DNA from: Phycisphaerae bacterium
GTDB taxonomy: Bacteria; Planctomycetota; Phycisphaerae; Phycisphaerales; SM1A02
Assembly: GCA_016873275.1 (NCBI GenBank)
Contig: VGXO01000002.1
Location: 1 to 64,000, forward strand
Reading direction: 5' to 3'
Length of the DNA: 64,000 nucleotides
Made by a program: the position numbers and the translations under genes. Under the pieces are notes generated by a model. That model did not search any database and was not told the origin of the DNA. It saw nothing but the letters and a program-made list of their open reading frames with translations. Shown piece by piece: positions 46,792 to 55,220 of this stretch. The stretch's first letter is position 1; the number at the start of each line of letters is the position of its first letter.

Positions 46792-48828
46792 TCAGGGGCA
46801 GCCGCCCCACTCGCTCAGGAGCGTGGTCAGGTCTACGCCATCCACCACGCCGCTGCCGTCGAGATCGGCGCCGCAGTCCGCGCACGGTCCCCACGCCGCG
46901 AGCAGCTCGCTCAGGTCGACGCCGTTCACGAGACCGTCGCCGTTCAGGTCGCCGGGACATGCCGGCGTCGGCGGACCGAAGAAGGTGATCGCGTGCGCGT
47001 ACGCCCGTGGACCGAGCTGCGTCCCGAGGATCCGCCCGGGGTAGTCGTCCCAGCGGGGATGAATCCCCCCGTAGCGGCGGCTGATCCCGCTCTCGTCCGC
47101 CGCGTCGTAGTAGCTCGCCCACTGCAGCGTCACGTCGACGGAGGGTCCATCCTCGAAGACGAGGTACTGGTTCGCGGGGCACTGGAACTCCCCGAGTCCG
47201 CCGGGGAACCAGGGCGAGCCGGTGAAGCGATGCAGGATCTCCGCGGCGGTCCGGCTGTAGGTGCTGTGCCCCGAGACGTAGCCGGCAAACGGCGGCGAGA
47301 CGAAGGTCGGGCGCTGATAGGGGACCCAGTGCGCCGCGAGGATCCAGCCGACGCCGGTGTACTGGAAGTCGGGCTCGGCGGGAGCCCCCTTCCATGCCTT
47401 CACCGCGATCTTGCCCTGATGTCCCGCGAGGTGCGCATGCCGCTGACCCGGAGCGCTTGACTCGGGCGTGATGACCTCGATGACGCCCGCGAGCAGGTCG
47501 ATGCCCTGCGGGTCGTAGCTCGGAAGCGCCGGGCTCGAGCACTGCCCGCGGTCGGCGAGGTAGCGGATCGCGCTGATCGGTCGAGGTCCGTCGTAGTGAC
47601 CCTTGATGCCCCACGCGCAGATCGCCGCGTCGTGCATGCCGCCGTTGAGCGAGAGGTAGAGCTTCACGTCCCACTCGAGGTCGTCGACGAGCGGACCCAC
47701 GCCGCCGATCCGCTTCTCGAGGAGGTGATCGCTCACGTCGTTCGCGATCACGTTCCACGCGCCGGGCGGGGTCTCGGAGGCGGGACCATCCGCCCAGTAC
47801 TCCGCGAGGACGCGGGCGTAGTCGCCGCGGGGAACGAACTGCGGCTCGTAGGGCTTCCCGGTGACGGGATTCAGGGCGTAGCCCGTGCCGGAGTTGCTGC
47901 CGAGCGGGTTGTTGCCGATCGCGCCGGGCGAGATGTCCCACGTCACGCCGTCGTCGGGGGTGAGCCAGCTGCTGAACTTGACGACCTCGACCATGCCGGC
48001 GCGGTACTCCGCGTCGCCCACCCCGCCGAGCATCGGCGGCGGGCCCGGATCGACGTAGACCCCGGGACGATCCGGGCTCATGTCCTCCGGACGCAACGCA
48101 AACGGCGTGACGAAGCCCCAGTGAGGCGTCACGAAGGGCGGCGTGCCGCCGGGGATGACGTTCCCGTTCTGATCGACGAAGGTCTCGAGCGTCAGCGGCT
48201 GCCAGCGGTTCGGATCGAGCATGGTGGGATTGCCGGGCATCGCCACCACGAGCGGCGGATTCACCGGCGCATAGAACCCGTCCGGGATCGCGAAGCCGTC
48301 GATCTCGTTGGAGCCATCCTTGAGCCCGAAGGCGATGATCATCGCCGCGATCCGATTCCCCACCGCCGCCGGGGAGCTCCCCACCTGCGAGGTAAAGGTC
48401 GGGTCGTAGCCGAGCTCGACCATGAGCTGCGTCAGCGCTGGAATCGTCTCGAAGGCGTTCGGCGAGGAAAGGAACCGATGCCGCAGCACGCGGAAGCACG
48501 CGAAGCTGATCGCCTGCTCCCGCGCCGCCTGCACGTCCTTCGCCGAGTGCTTCTCCCCGAAGAGCCAGCCGCTCGCCTCGGGGTCGTACGCCGCCCACGC
48601 GTCCCAGCTCGCGACGGAGACGTGGAAGAGGTTCCGGGCGTGGACGCTCGGGCGGGCGAAGCTTCGGCGGATCGCCTGAAGCAACGCCTCGTTCCACCGA
48701 CGAGCCACGCTCTGAGGCGCCGGCTGCGCGACCGCCACCGAGGAGCACACGGTCGCGAGCAGCAGGGCGGACGCCACCAGCAGCCTTCCTCGACGCGGTG
48801 CACGATTGCGGACGAGCGACCCCTGCAT
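46792..48828 (-). CDS. Secreted vanadium haloperoxidase/PAP2-like protein with dockerin repeats
   Basis: This 678-residue protein has a signal peptide ending SSVAVAQPA. The body (45-600) is of the vanadium-dependent haloperoxidase type: FHVSVASWDAWAAYDP, DGSNEIDGFA, and the vanadate-binding core AGYVSGHSTYSRTAAEIL near residue 520. Haloperoxidases oxidise halides with H2O2; phosphatase activity is also known in the superfamily. The last 60 residues, CPGDLNGDGLVNGVDLSELL and DLDGSGVVDGVDLTTLLSEWG, form two short dockerin-like calcium repeats preceded by cysteine. GGAGG precedes the ATG. It converges with pyrC at 19 bases. Confidence 0.85.
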   Translation of the reverse strand: MQGSLVRNRAPRRGRLLVASALLLATVCSSVAVAQPAPQSVARRWNEALLQAIRRSFARPSVHARNLFHVSVASWDAWAAYDPEASGWLFGEKHSAKDVQAAREQAISFACFRVLRHRFLSSPNAFETIPALTQLMVELGYDPTFTSQVGSSPAAVGNRIAAMIIAFGLKDGSNEIDGFAIPDGFYAPVNPPLVVAMPGNPTMLDPNRWQPLTLETFVDQNGNVIPGGTPPFVTPHWGFVTPFALRPEDMSPDRPGVYVDPGPPPMLGGVGDAEYRAGMVEVVKFSSWLTPDDGVTWDISPGAIGNNPLGSNSGTGYALNPVTGKPYEPQFVPRGDYARVLAEYWADGPASETPPGAWNVIANDVSDHLLEKRIGGVGPLVDDLEWDVKLYLSLNGGMHDAAICAWGIKGHYDGPRPISAIRYLADRGQCSSPALPSYDPQGIDLLAGVIEVITPESSAPGQRHAHLAGHQGKIAVKAWKGAPAEPDFQYTGVGWILAAHWVPYQRPTFVSPPFAGYVSGHSTYSRTAAEILHRFTGSPWFPGGLGEFQCPANQYLVFEDGPSVDVTLQWASYYDAADESGISRRYGGIHPRWDDYPGRILGTQLGPRAYAHAITFFGPPTPACPGDLNGDGLVNGVDLSELLAAWGPCADCGADLDGSGVVDGVDLTTLLSEWGGCP

Positions 48829-49049
48829 CGTGATGCCTCCGTGGGATGAATCGACTGCCCGAGCTCGATCCGGCGGACTCGATCCGACAGGCTCGATCCT
48901 TCGGACACCCTGACGCCACGCCGTGGAGACCGTACCTCCGGGCGGAAGATGGTCAATCTCCGCGGTCGAGGTTCATCCAGTTTCCGCCGCCTCGAGGATC
49001 GCACCGCGGATCCTCGGAGGTCCTCCGGTCCCCGCATGGACCACAAGCA
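48829..49049. other. Intergenic stretch upstream of the haloperoxidase-like gene
   Basis: No gene was seen. Three near copies of CTCGATCC lie at about 48861-48900 (GAGCTCGATCCGG, GACTCGATCCGA, GGCTCGATCCTT), with spacing of 16-18 bases. They could be operator-like direct repeats or chance in GATC-rich DNA. Confidence 0.3.
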
Positions 49050-49081
49050 ACAGGGGCGGTCGCCACGGCGACCGCCCCTGT
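49050..49081 (-). terminator. Hairpin after first PEP-CTERM gene
   Basis: ACAGGGGCGGTCGCC and GGCGACCGCCCCTGT form a perfect 15-base stem with a 2-base gap, 29 bases beyond the stop at 49111. A nearly identical hairpin follows the next PEP-CTERM gene. Confidence 0.7.
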
Positions 49082-49110
49082 GAAGATCTCGAACGATGCG
49101 TGCGTCCCGA

Positions 49111-49845
49111 TCAGTTCCGGCGACGACGGCCCGCGAGACCCGCGAGCCCGAGGAGGGCGAGTGCGCCCGGCGCGGGCACCACGGTGCCATTCATGATGAA
49201 CGGAAGGGCGTAGCCCAGACCATTCGTCCCATCGACCGCGTTCGCCCACACGCCGGTCGCGACGTTGAACTGGCGGGCGTTGCCGATGATCGGCGCCACC
49301 GGATCGCTCACGAGCGGGCACCAAGGACCCGAGGCGAGGGTGCCGGTCGTCGCGAACTCGACCCAGTACGCCCCGTTGCCGAGGTTGATGTTGAGTCCAT
49401 CGGCGAGGAGGTTCATGATCGGTCGCTGCGTGTTGGTCAGCGTGGTCGACGTGACCCGGTAGATGTTCGAGAACGCGCTCGAGGTGAGCAGGTTGGTGGT
49501 CATGTCGCCCCAGACCACGCTGCCGCCCTCGCCAGGCGTGCCGTTCCAGATCTGGGCGAAGAGACCGGTGAAGGTCGAGGTCGTCGTGGAATTGGTCTGG
49601 TACCCGAAGAACTGCATGCTCGTGATGTTCCAGCCGCCACCGGTGACGGTGAAGTCCTCGGCGAACCGGAACGTCGCGTTGTTGAAACCGCCTCCGAAGG
49701 TGCCCTGACCCGGCGAGATGGCGCTCGCATTCGCGCCGCCCGCGCCGGCACCTGGATTCGTCACCAGCGGACCGTTGTCCCACAACTGCGCAGACGCCGA
49801 AGTCGCCACGCACGCCACCACCATGCCAAACGTCAAGCCACGCAT
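49111..49845 (-). CDS. PEP-CTERM sorting-domain protein
   Basis: This 244-residue exported protein has a signal peptide (1-19, ending TSASAQ). The Thr/Asn/Gly-rich beta body (GFNNATFRFAEDFTVTGGGW, FAQIWNGTPGEGG) ends with VPAPGALALLGLAGL and RRRR, the PEP-CTERM tail: a Pro-containing motif (here P-A-P), a hydrophobic helix and basic residues. In the family the tail is cut by an exosortase and the protein is placed on the surface or in exopolysaccharide. No exosortase gene lies in the window. GAGGAG is close to the ATG. Confidence 0.88.
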   Translation of the reverse strand: MRGLTFGMVVACVATSASAQLWDNGPLVTNPGAGAGGANASAISPGQGTFGGGFNNATFRFAEDFTVTGGGWNITSMQFFGYQTNSTTTSTFTGLFAQIWNGTPGEGGSVVWGDMTTNLLTSSAFSNIYRVTSTTLTNTQRPIMNLLADGLNINLGNGAYWVEFATTGTLASGPWCPLVSDPVAPIIGNARQFNVATGVWANAVDGTNGLGYALPFIMNGTVVPAPGALALLGLAGLAGRRRRN

Positions 49846-50134
49846 CGTTCGTCTCCTCTATGTTCGATCCGGGAAGGTCGGGTTGGTCGCGGAGCGGATC
49901 GAGCGCCGCGGACCGATCGTGCCTCAAGGCACTCCTGCCGAAGGAGTCGTGGAGCACGTTTCTCCCGACCCCCCCGGAAGAGTGGCACGCAGCCCCTGTT
50001 CCGCAACGAACAGATCCCGAGATTTGGCAAGTTCGCCGAGGGATCGCGGGGTCTCCGAGCATCCCCGGCCTTCCCGGACGATCGACCGCGGGTCCAAGGG
50101 TGCTCCCGGCTTCACGCAATCCCCCCCAAGTTCA
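49846..50134. other. Intergenic region between PEP-CTERM genes
   Basis: No coding sequence is convincing here. It must carry the promoter of the 49845 gene. TTGCCA near 50030 (minus strand) is a possible -35, but no matching -10 is clear. An imperfect inverted repeat, ACTCCTGCCGAAGGAGT, sits at about 49930. Confidence 0.3.
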
Positions 50135-50135
50135 C

Positions 50136-50164
50136 AGGGGCGATCGCCGAAGCGACCGCCCCTG
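50136..50164 (-). terminator. Hairpin after second PEP-CTERM gene
   Basis: ACAGGGGCGATCGCC and GCGACCGCCCCTGT pair with one or two mismatches, about 30 bases beyond the stop at 50197. It differs from the hairpin at 49050 by a few bases only. Confidence 0.6.
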
Positions 50165-50196
50165 TGTCCAGTGCGCCGGGATCCGTGCTCCCGCGA

Positions 50197-50976
50197 TCAG
50201 CCGCGGCGGCGCCGCGAGCCGGCGAGCCCGGCGAGACCGAGCAGGGCGACCGCGCCAGGAGCGGGCACCAGCGTGCCCTCGACGTCGAGGTAGAAGTAGG
50301 AGGGGGTCGGGGAGGAGAACGCCCAGTTGTCGACGATCGGCACCGTCGGGTCGTAGGCGGCGAAGTAGTTGAACGCCGCGCCCACCGCCGGCGCGTTGGT
50401 GATGCGCCAGCCGTTCAGGTTGCTCGTCGCGTTCGCGCCCTCGAAGCGGAGACCGACGAAGAAGCCGGAGAAGCCGGGGTTGCCGGAGCCGACGAGGTCG
50501 GTCATCGCCACCGTCGCGCCGCCCGCCGACACCGAGACGAGCGTCGTGGCGCTCGCCGCCGCGGCGGCGACCGAGACCAGACCGAGGTCCTGCACCGACG
50601 CGCCGATCAGGTCGCCGTTCGTGTCCATCTGACCGAGGTAGACGCGGAGGTCGACTGCGGGCGCCCCGCCGATCTGTCGGATGCCGAAGGTGAGCGCGTC
50701 GATCGTCGCGCTCGTGTAGGAGCCCGCGAACACGCAGTTCGTGAAGGCGATGGTGTTCGCCGAGGTGTAGCCGCCCGGCAGCGGCGCACTCGCCTGCGGG
50801 TTGTAGCGCGATCCGGTCTCGGTGCCGTGCTGGAAGATCAGCGAGCCGGAGAGCGGCGTCGCGCCAGCACCATGCAGCTCGTGGGAGACCTTCCCGATCG
50901 GATCGGTCGCGAGCGAGTCCGCCGCCGCGAGCGGGGCGATCGCCAGCATCGTCATCACGCCAAGGACCTTCTTCAT
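50197..50976 (-). CDS. PEP-CTERM sorting-domain protein
   Basis: This 259-residue protein has a signal peptide (1-20, ending LAAADS). The body is rich in Ala/Gly/Ser with beta-strand alternation (GYTSANTIAFTNCVFAGS, VDLRVYLGQMDTNGD), and the tail is VPAPGAVALLGLAGLAGSRRRR, in two parts, nearly the same as in the neighbouring gene. The bodies differ, so the two share the sorting tail and terminator more than a fold. The ATG at 50976 was chosen because the signal begins there; the frame upstream is Pro/Arg-rich. Confidence 0.86.
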   Translation of the reverse strand: MKKVLGVMTMLAIAPLAAADSLATDPIGKVSHELHGAGATPLSGSLIFQHGTETGSRYNPQASAPLPGGYTSANTIAFTNCVFAGSYTSATIDALTFGIRQIGGAPAVDLRVYLGQMDTNGDLIGASVQDLGLVSVAAAAASATTLVSVSAGGATVAMTDLVGSGNPGFSGFFVGLRFEGANATSNLNGWRITNAPAVGAAFNYFAAYDPTVPIVDNWAFSSPTPSYFYLDVEGTLVPAPGAVALLGLAGLAGSRRRRG

Positions 50977-51320
50977 CTCTCGTGCTCCATCGGTGACCAG
51001 GGGAACGACCGCCTCGGGACGCCAAGGAGGTCGGGGAGGTCGACCGCCCCGAGGCGGAGCGATCGCCATCCGCGACGCCGCGGACGGATCATGAGACTCC
51101 GATTCACCGTCGTCGCCGCAACCGCCGGAGACGATCTCAGGAGGAGTTCGCTCCGCTGGTCGATCGCGCGTCCGGCATCGCCGTCACGACTCCACCCGCG
51201 GCGACGCGTCCCCCTCGCCCGAATCGCGATCAGGAACGCCGCTCGCGCGACCGAGAACGAGACCGCCTCCCGCCTCGCGGGATCCCGGTCGAACGGGCAT
51301 GATGCCCGCGGATCCGCTCG
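50977..51320. other. Divergent intergenic region before the transporter gene
   Basis: This roughly 340-base region separates the leftward PEP-CTERM gene from the rightward transporter. A short rightward frame from ATG 51091 (MRLRFTVVAATAG) soon becomes Arg-rich and runs out of frame into the transporter. No other gene is supported. CCGCCTCGG and CCGAGGCGG (about 51010-51055) form an inverted pair. No confident promoter was seen. Confidence 0.35.
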
Positions 51321-54095
51321 ATGCCCGACCCCGCCGCCTCTCCGCCGCCCTTCTCGACGCCAAGACCACGTCCGCCCCGGGCGTGGTCCTGGCGGGAGTT
51401 CTGGACCCGCCGACTCGCGGACCTCGTCCTCCGCGCGCCGTGGACGATCCTCGCGATCTCCGCGGCGCTCGCGATCGGCGGGGCGGTGCTCGCGTGGCGC
51501 GGACTCGGACTCGACGCGGACACCAACAGCCTCATCGCGCCCGACCGCCCATTCATGAAGCTCTACCGGGCGTTCCTCGAGGAGTTCGGCGACCTCGAGT
51601 ACCTCTACGTCGTCGTCGACTCGCGTCCTTCCGGCGGCGAGGATCCCGACGACCGCGGACGACGCGCCGCGGAGTCGGCGGTCGACGAGTTGATCGAGGG
51701 ACTGCGATCGATCCCCTCGCTTCCGGCGGTCCACGGCCGCATCGAGCCATCCGAGCAGCTCCGCCTCGCGACGCGGGCGATGGAGATCGATCGCCTCGAG
51801 GCGCTCGCGACCGCCTCCGGCGGCGTGGGCGACCTCGCCTCGGGCGATGCGACCACGGCGATCCGCGGCGCGTCGGAGCGCCTCGCGACGCTCCTCTCGC
51901 GAGGACTCGCCCTCGACGATCGTGCGCGGCGGACGCTCGCCGCCGAGGCGATCCTCGTCCTCGACGTCGTCGCGTCGGCGGAGGGAACGGGCGGCGCCGA
52001 GCCATCGCTCGCCGAGCCGCCCGACCCGCAGTACCTCCGTTCCGACACCGGACGCATGTACTTCGTCGCGGTGATGCCCGCGAAGGACTTCGGACGGCTC
52101 GAGGCGATCGCGGAGCCTCTCGCGGCGATCCGGAAGGTCGTCGCCGAGGTCGCGGCGCGGCACCCGGAGGTCGAGATCGGGCTCACCGGCAAGCCGGTCC
52201 TGCAGGCGGACGAGCTGTCCACGACGAACGAGGACATGCGCCTCGCGACCGGGATCTCGTTCTCGATCGTCGCGGGACTCTTCGTGGTGGTCTTCCGCGG
52301 TCTCCGCCGACCGCTGCTCGCGATCATCGCGTTCGCGATGGCGTTCGCCTGGACCTGCGGCGTCGCGGCGCTCCTCGTCGGTCACCTCAACCTGCTGAGC
52401 ATCGTCTTCACCCTCGTCCTCGTCGGCGTCGGGCTCGACTATGGCGTCCACGTCGTCGCCCGCTTCATGGAGGCGCGCCGGCGACGGCTCGCCTCCGGAG
52501 CGATCCGCGACGTCATGCGCACGGCGGTGCCCGGCAACGTGACCGGATCGCTCACGAGCGCCGCGGCGTTCCTCCTCGCGCTCACCACCACCTTCGAGGG
52601 GCTGCGCGAGCTCGGGGTCATCGCGGGATCCGGGCTCCTGCTCTGCGCGCTGGCGATGTGCGTGGTGCTGCCGGCGCTCCTCTGGCTCACCGAGCGGCGG
52701 GGTCGCCGCTCGGCACGAGAGCCCCTGCCGCCGCCCTCCGCGGTCGTCGAGACGGTCGCGCGGCGCCGCCCGCCGGCGCGAGCGCCGGACGTCCTCCTCC
52801 TCGCGGCGGTCGGGCTCGTCACCCTCGCGGGCATCGTCCTCGCCGCTCGCTCGCTCCGCTTCGAGACGAACCTTCTCGAGCTGCAGGCGGAGGGTCTCCC
52901 GAGCGTCGAGTGGGAGCATCGCGTCTTCGACGATTCGGTCTCCGCGAGCTGGTTCGGGGCGATCGTCGTGCCCGACCTCGCCGGGGCTGCCCGCGTCGTC
53001 GACGCCGCGAAGGACCATCCCGAGATCGGTCGAACCGCAAGCATCCTCGACCTGATCCGACCCGAGGACGACCGCCGCATCGCCGCCCGCGCGAGGATCC
53101 GGTCGGCGATCGAGCAGGCGCCGGCAGCCTCGGTCGCCTCCGACCGGTGGACTCCCGCGGAGCTCTCGACCGCCGCGGACCGCCTCGCGCTCCTCGCCCG
53201 CGCCGCCGCCTCGCAGGCGCCGGAGGAGTCGCGGCGGCTCCTCGCGACGAGCGAGCGGCTGCGACGCCTGATCGACCGCCTCGAAAAGACTGGCGCCGAT
53301 GCCGACGCCGACGACGCCCACGACGCCCACGACGCCCGCGCCGCGATCGACGTGGCGATCGAGTCCGCCTCCTCGAACCTGCGCCTGATGGCGGAGGGCG
53401 ACGGCGCTCGACTTCGGGAGGCGCTGCCCGCGGCGCTTCGCGATCAGATGATGGCGCCCTCCGGTCGATTCCTCGTGCGGCTCATGCCGAACGGGGATGC
53501 CTGGAGCCTCGAGCCCCTCGAGCGGTTCGTCGAGGCGATCCGCTCGATCGACCCGCAGGCGACCGGCGTCCCGATGACCCAGCTCGAGTCGATCCGCGAC
53601 ATGACGCGGGCGTTCATGCAGATGGCGATCCTCGCCTTCCTCGCGGTCGCGATCCTCGTCTGGCTCGACTTCCGCAGCGTGCTCGCCACGCTCGTGTGCC
53701 TCTGCACGCTGGTGGTGGGGCTCGGCTGGACCCTCGGCGCGATGGCGGCGAGCGGCACCTCGCTCAACCTCGCGAACTTCTTCGCGGTGCCGATCCTGAT
53801 GGGACTCGGCATCGACTCGTCGGTGCACCTCGTGCACCGCGCTCGGGAGCAGCGGGGCGGGCGGATCCGCTACGGCGCGACTGCGAAGGCGGTGGTGCTG
53901 ACCGCGGCGACCACCGCGATCGGCTTCGGGGCGCTCGTCTTCGCGAGCCACCGTGGACTGCAGACGCTCGGCATGGTGATGCTCGTGGGCAGCATCGCCT
54001 GCCTCGGCGCCGCGATGCTCGTGGTGCCGAGCCTGCTCCGCCTCGCGGGGTGGGAGCGACGGCGTGCCGCTCCCGGCGAGGGTCGCGCGCCATGA
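51321..54095 (+). CDS. RND/MMPL-superfamily transporter, HpnN-like
   Basis: This 924-residue protein has two MMPL halves. TM1 is at about 40-60, followed by a periplasmic loop beginning LGLDADTNSLIAPDRPF, which resembles hopanoid transporter HpnN (TDTN-LIS-DLPW). TM helices 2-6 cover about 310-450 (SIVAGLFVVVFRGLRRPLLA, VGVGLDYGVHVVARFMEARR in pieces). TM7 lies near 495, then a second loop, and helices 8-12 at about 770-900 (MGLGIDSSVHLVHRARE, ATTAIGFGALVFASHRGL). The GLDYG/GIDSS motifs carry the proton-relay Asp. It moves a lipid or similar molecule; hopanoid is only a guess. The second loop has a DAHDAHDA run from 9-base repeats. Its stop overlaps the next ATG. Confidence 0.82.
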   Translation: MPDPAASPPPFSTPRPRPPRAWSWREFWTRRLADLVLRAPWTILAISAALAIGGAVLAWRGLGLDADTNSLIAPDRPFMKLYRAFLEEFGDLEYLYVVVDSRPSGGEDPDDRGRRAAESAVDELIEGLRSIPSLPAVHGRIEPSEQLRLATRAMEIDRLEALATASGGVGDLASGDATTAIRGASERLATLLSRGLALDDRARRTLAAEAILVLDVVASAEGTGGAEPSLAEPPDPQYLRSDTGRMYFVAVMPAKDFGRLEAIAEPLAAIRKVVAEVAARHPEVEIGLTGKPVLQADELSTTNEDMRLATGISFSIVAGLFVVVFRGLRRPLLAIIAFAMAFAWTCGVAALLVGHLNLLSIVFTLVLVGVGLDYGVHVVARFMEARRRRLASGAIRDVMRTAVPGNVTGSLTSAAAFLLALTTTFEGLRELGVIAGSGLLLCALAMCVVLPALLWLTERRGRRSAREPLPPPSAVVETVARRRPPARAPDVLLLAAVGLVTLAGIVLAARSLRFETNLLELQAEGLPSVEWEHRVFDDSVSASWFGAIVVPDLAGAARVVDAAKDHPEIGRTASILDLIRPEDDRRIAARARIRSAIEQAPAASVASDRWTPAELSTAADRLALLARAAASQAPEESRRLLATSERLRRLIDRLEKTGADADADDAHDAHDARAAIDVAIESASSNLRLMAEGDGARLREALPAALRDQMMAPSGRFLVRLMPNGDAWSLEPLERFVEAIRSIDPQATGVPMTQLESIRDMTRAFMQMAILAFLAVAILVWLDFRSVLATLVCLCTLVVGLGWTLGAMAASGTSLNLANFFAVPILMGLGIDSSVHLVHRAREQRGGRIRYGATAKAVVLTAATTAIGFGALVFASHRGLQTLGMVMLVGSIACLGAAMLVVPSLLRLAGWERRRAAPGEGRAP

Positions 54096-55060
54096 CGAGG
54101 TCCTGGGCGGGTCCGCGTCCGACCCCGATGCAGCGCCACCTGCTCGACGCCTGCCTTGATCCGGACGAGCACCGTGCCGCGGCGGCATGGTTGGCGTGGC
54201 GGTCCCGCTGCGACTTCGACGAGGAGGATCCCGCGAGCCATGAGCTCGCCTCGCTCGCGGTCGCCCGCCTCGGCACCGCCTTGGCAGGCGAGGCGACCTC
54301 CGCCCGCAGCCTCGGGTGGCATCGACGGGCGTGGTATCTCTCCGAGCTCGCCGCAGGCGCCGCCGAGAGGATCGCGAGCTCCTGCGAGCAGCGTGGTCTC
54401 CACGCGATCGCGCTCGGCGATCTCGCCGCCTCGCTTCATGGGATCACCTTCGCGGGGCGCCGGCTGCCGATCCGCTCGATCGAGGTGCTCGTCCCGGGCG
54501 TCGATCGATCGACCCGATCGATCCTGCTCGAGGTCGCTGGCTCGGATGCCGTGGGCGAGGCGATCCGGGCCCGTCGCCTCTCCTGCGTCATCCTCGACGC
54601 GTCGCAGGATCGCTTCGCCGCACCCCTGAACTCCGCGCCCCGCGGTGGGAGCGGACTCGCCCTGCCCTCGCTCGGAAGCATGCTCGCGCGGCTCGCCGCG
54701 AGGAACTGGTGCTGGAGTCCGCCCGATCGGCTCCGCTGGATGATCGAGGCGGCGGCGATCCTCGACGCGCCTCCGGCGACGCCGCGACTGGCGGAGGAGC
54801 TTCGCGACTCGCTCCACGCGTCGGAGTCCGGTGCCGCAGCGGCGCCCGCGCTTCGGGCGCTCCGGTCGATCCTGCCGAGCGGGACGAGTCCCGATCGCCT
54901 CGATCGCCTCGACCTCGCGATCGACGCGGCCGCGGGCGCGCTGGGGGGACCGCGGGCGAGGCTTCGCGCCTGGGTCCGACGGCACCCGCCAGACTCGCTC
55001 CTCGCGCGAGCACATCGGACGCTTGGTCGCTGGCGGCGGTGGCGTGGTTCGGCGGGCTGA
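54092..55060 (+). CDS. Degenerate NTP_transf_5-like nucleotidyltransferase
   Basis: This 322-residue protein has the layout of the NTP_transf_5 family: a helical N-terminus, then LHAIALGDLAASLHGITFAGR and RRLPIRSIEVLVPGVD, in pieces, where active members read K-G---L-------R---DIDLLV. The aspartates that bind metal (D-D) are replaced by S-E here, so catalysis is doubtful. The C-terminal half is helical, including SLGSMLARLAARNWCWSPPDR. It overlaps the transporter by ATGA, so the two are co-translated. The family assignment is by eye and tentative; the next gene is an intact relative. Confidence 0.5.
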   Translation: MTRSWAGPRPTPMQRHLLDACLDPDEHRAAAAWLAWRSRCDFDEEDPASHELASLAVARLGTALAGEATSARSLGWHRRAWYLSELAAGAAERIASSCEQRGLHAIALGDLAASLHGITFAGRRLPIRSIEVLVPGVDRSTRSILLEVAGSDAVGEAIRARRLSCVILDASQDRFAAPLNSAPRGGSGLALPSLGSMLARLAARNWCWSPPDRLRWMIEAAAILDAPPATPRLAEELRDSLHASESGAAAAPALRALRSILPSGTSPDRLDRLDLAIDAAAGALGGPRARLRAWVRRHPPDSLLARAHRTLGRWRRWRGSAG

Positions 55061-55171
55061 TCCGCCACCCCCCCCTTTCCGACCTCGGGACTCGGTCTCA
55101 AGGACCTCCGCGGCGGAGAGGATGAATCGAGCGCCGCCGCCGAGCCGATCACCCACCGGGGAATCCCCCGG

Positions 55172-55220
55172 TCTCCTGCCTCCGCTTCTTCTCCTGCCTC
55201 CGCCTCTACTCCTGCCTCCC
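55172..55220. repeat. 18-bp pyrimidine-rich tandem repeat before a start codon
   Basis: TCTCCTGCCTCCGCTTCT, TCTCCTGCCTCCGCCTCT and ACTCCTGCCTCCC run straight into the ATG at 55221. The stretch is almost free of purines, so it cannot serve as a ribosome binding site, and it would be poorly structured in RNA. Confidence 0.8.

Noticed and set aside
51091-51320. Small rightward gene starting MRLRFTVVAATAG
   Set aside because: After a short hydrophobic start it turns Arg-rich, has no ribosome binding site, and continues as a shadow of the transporter gene.
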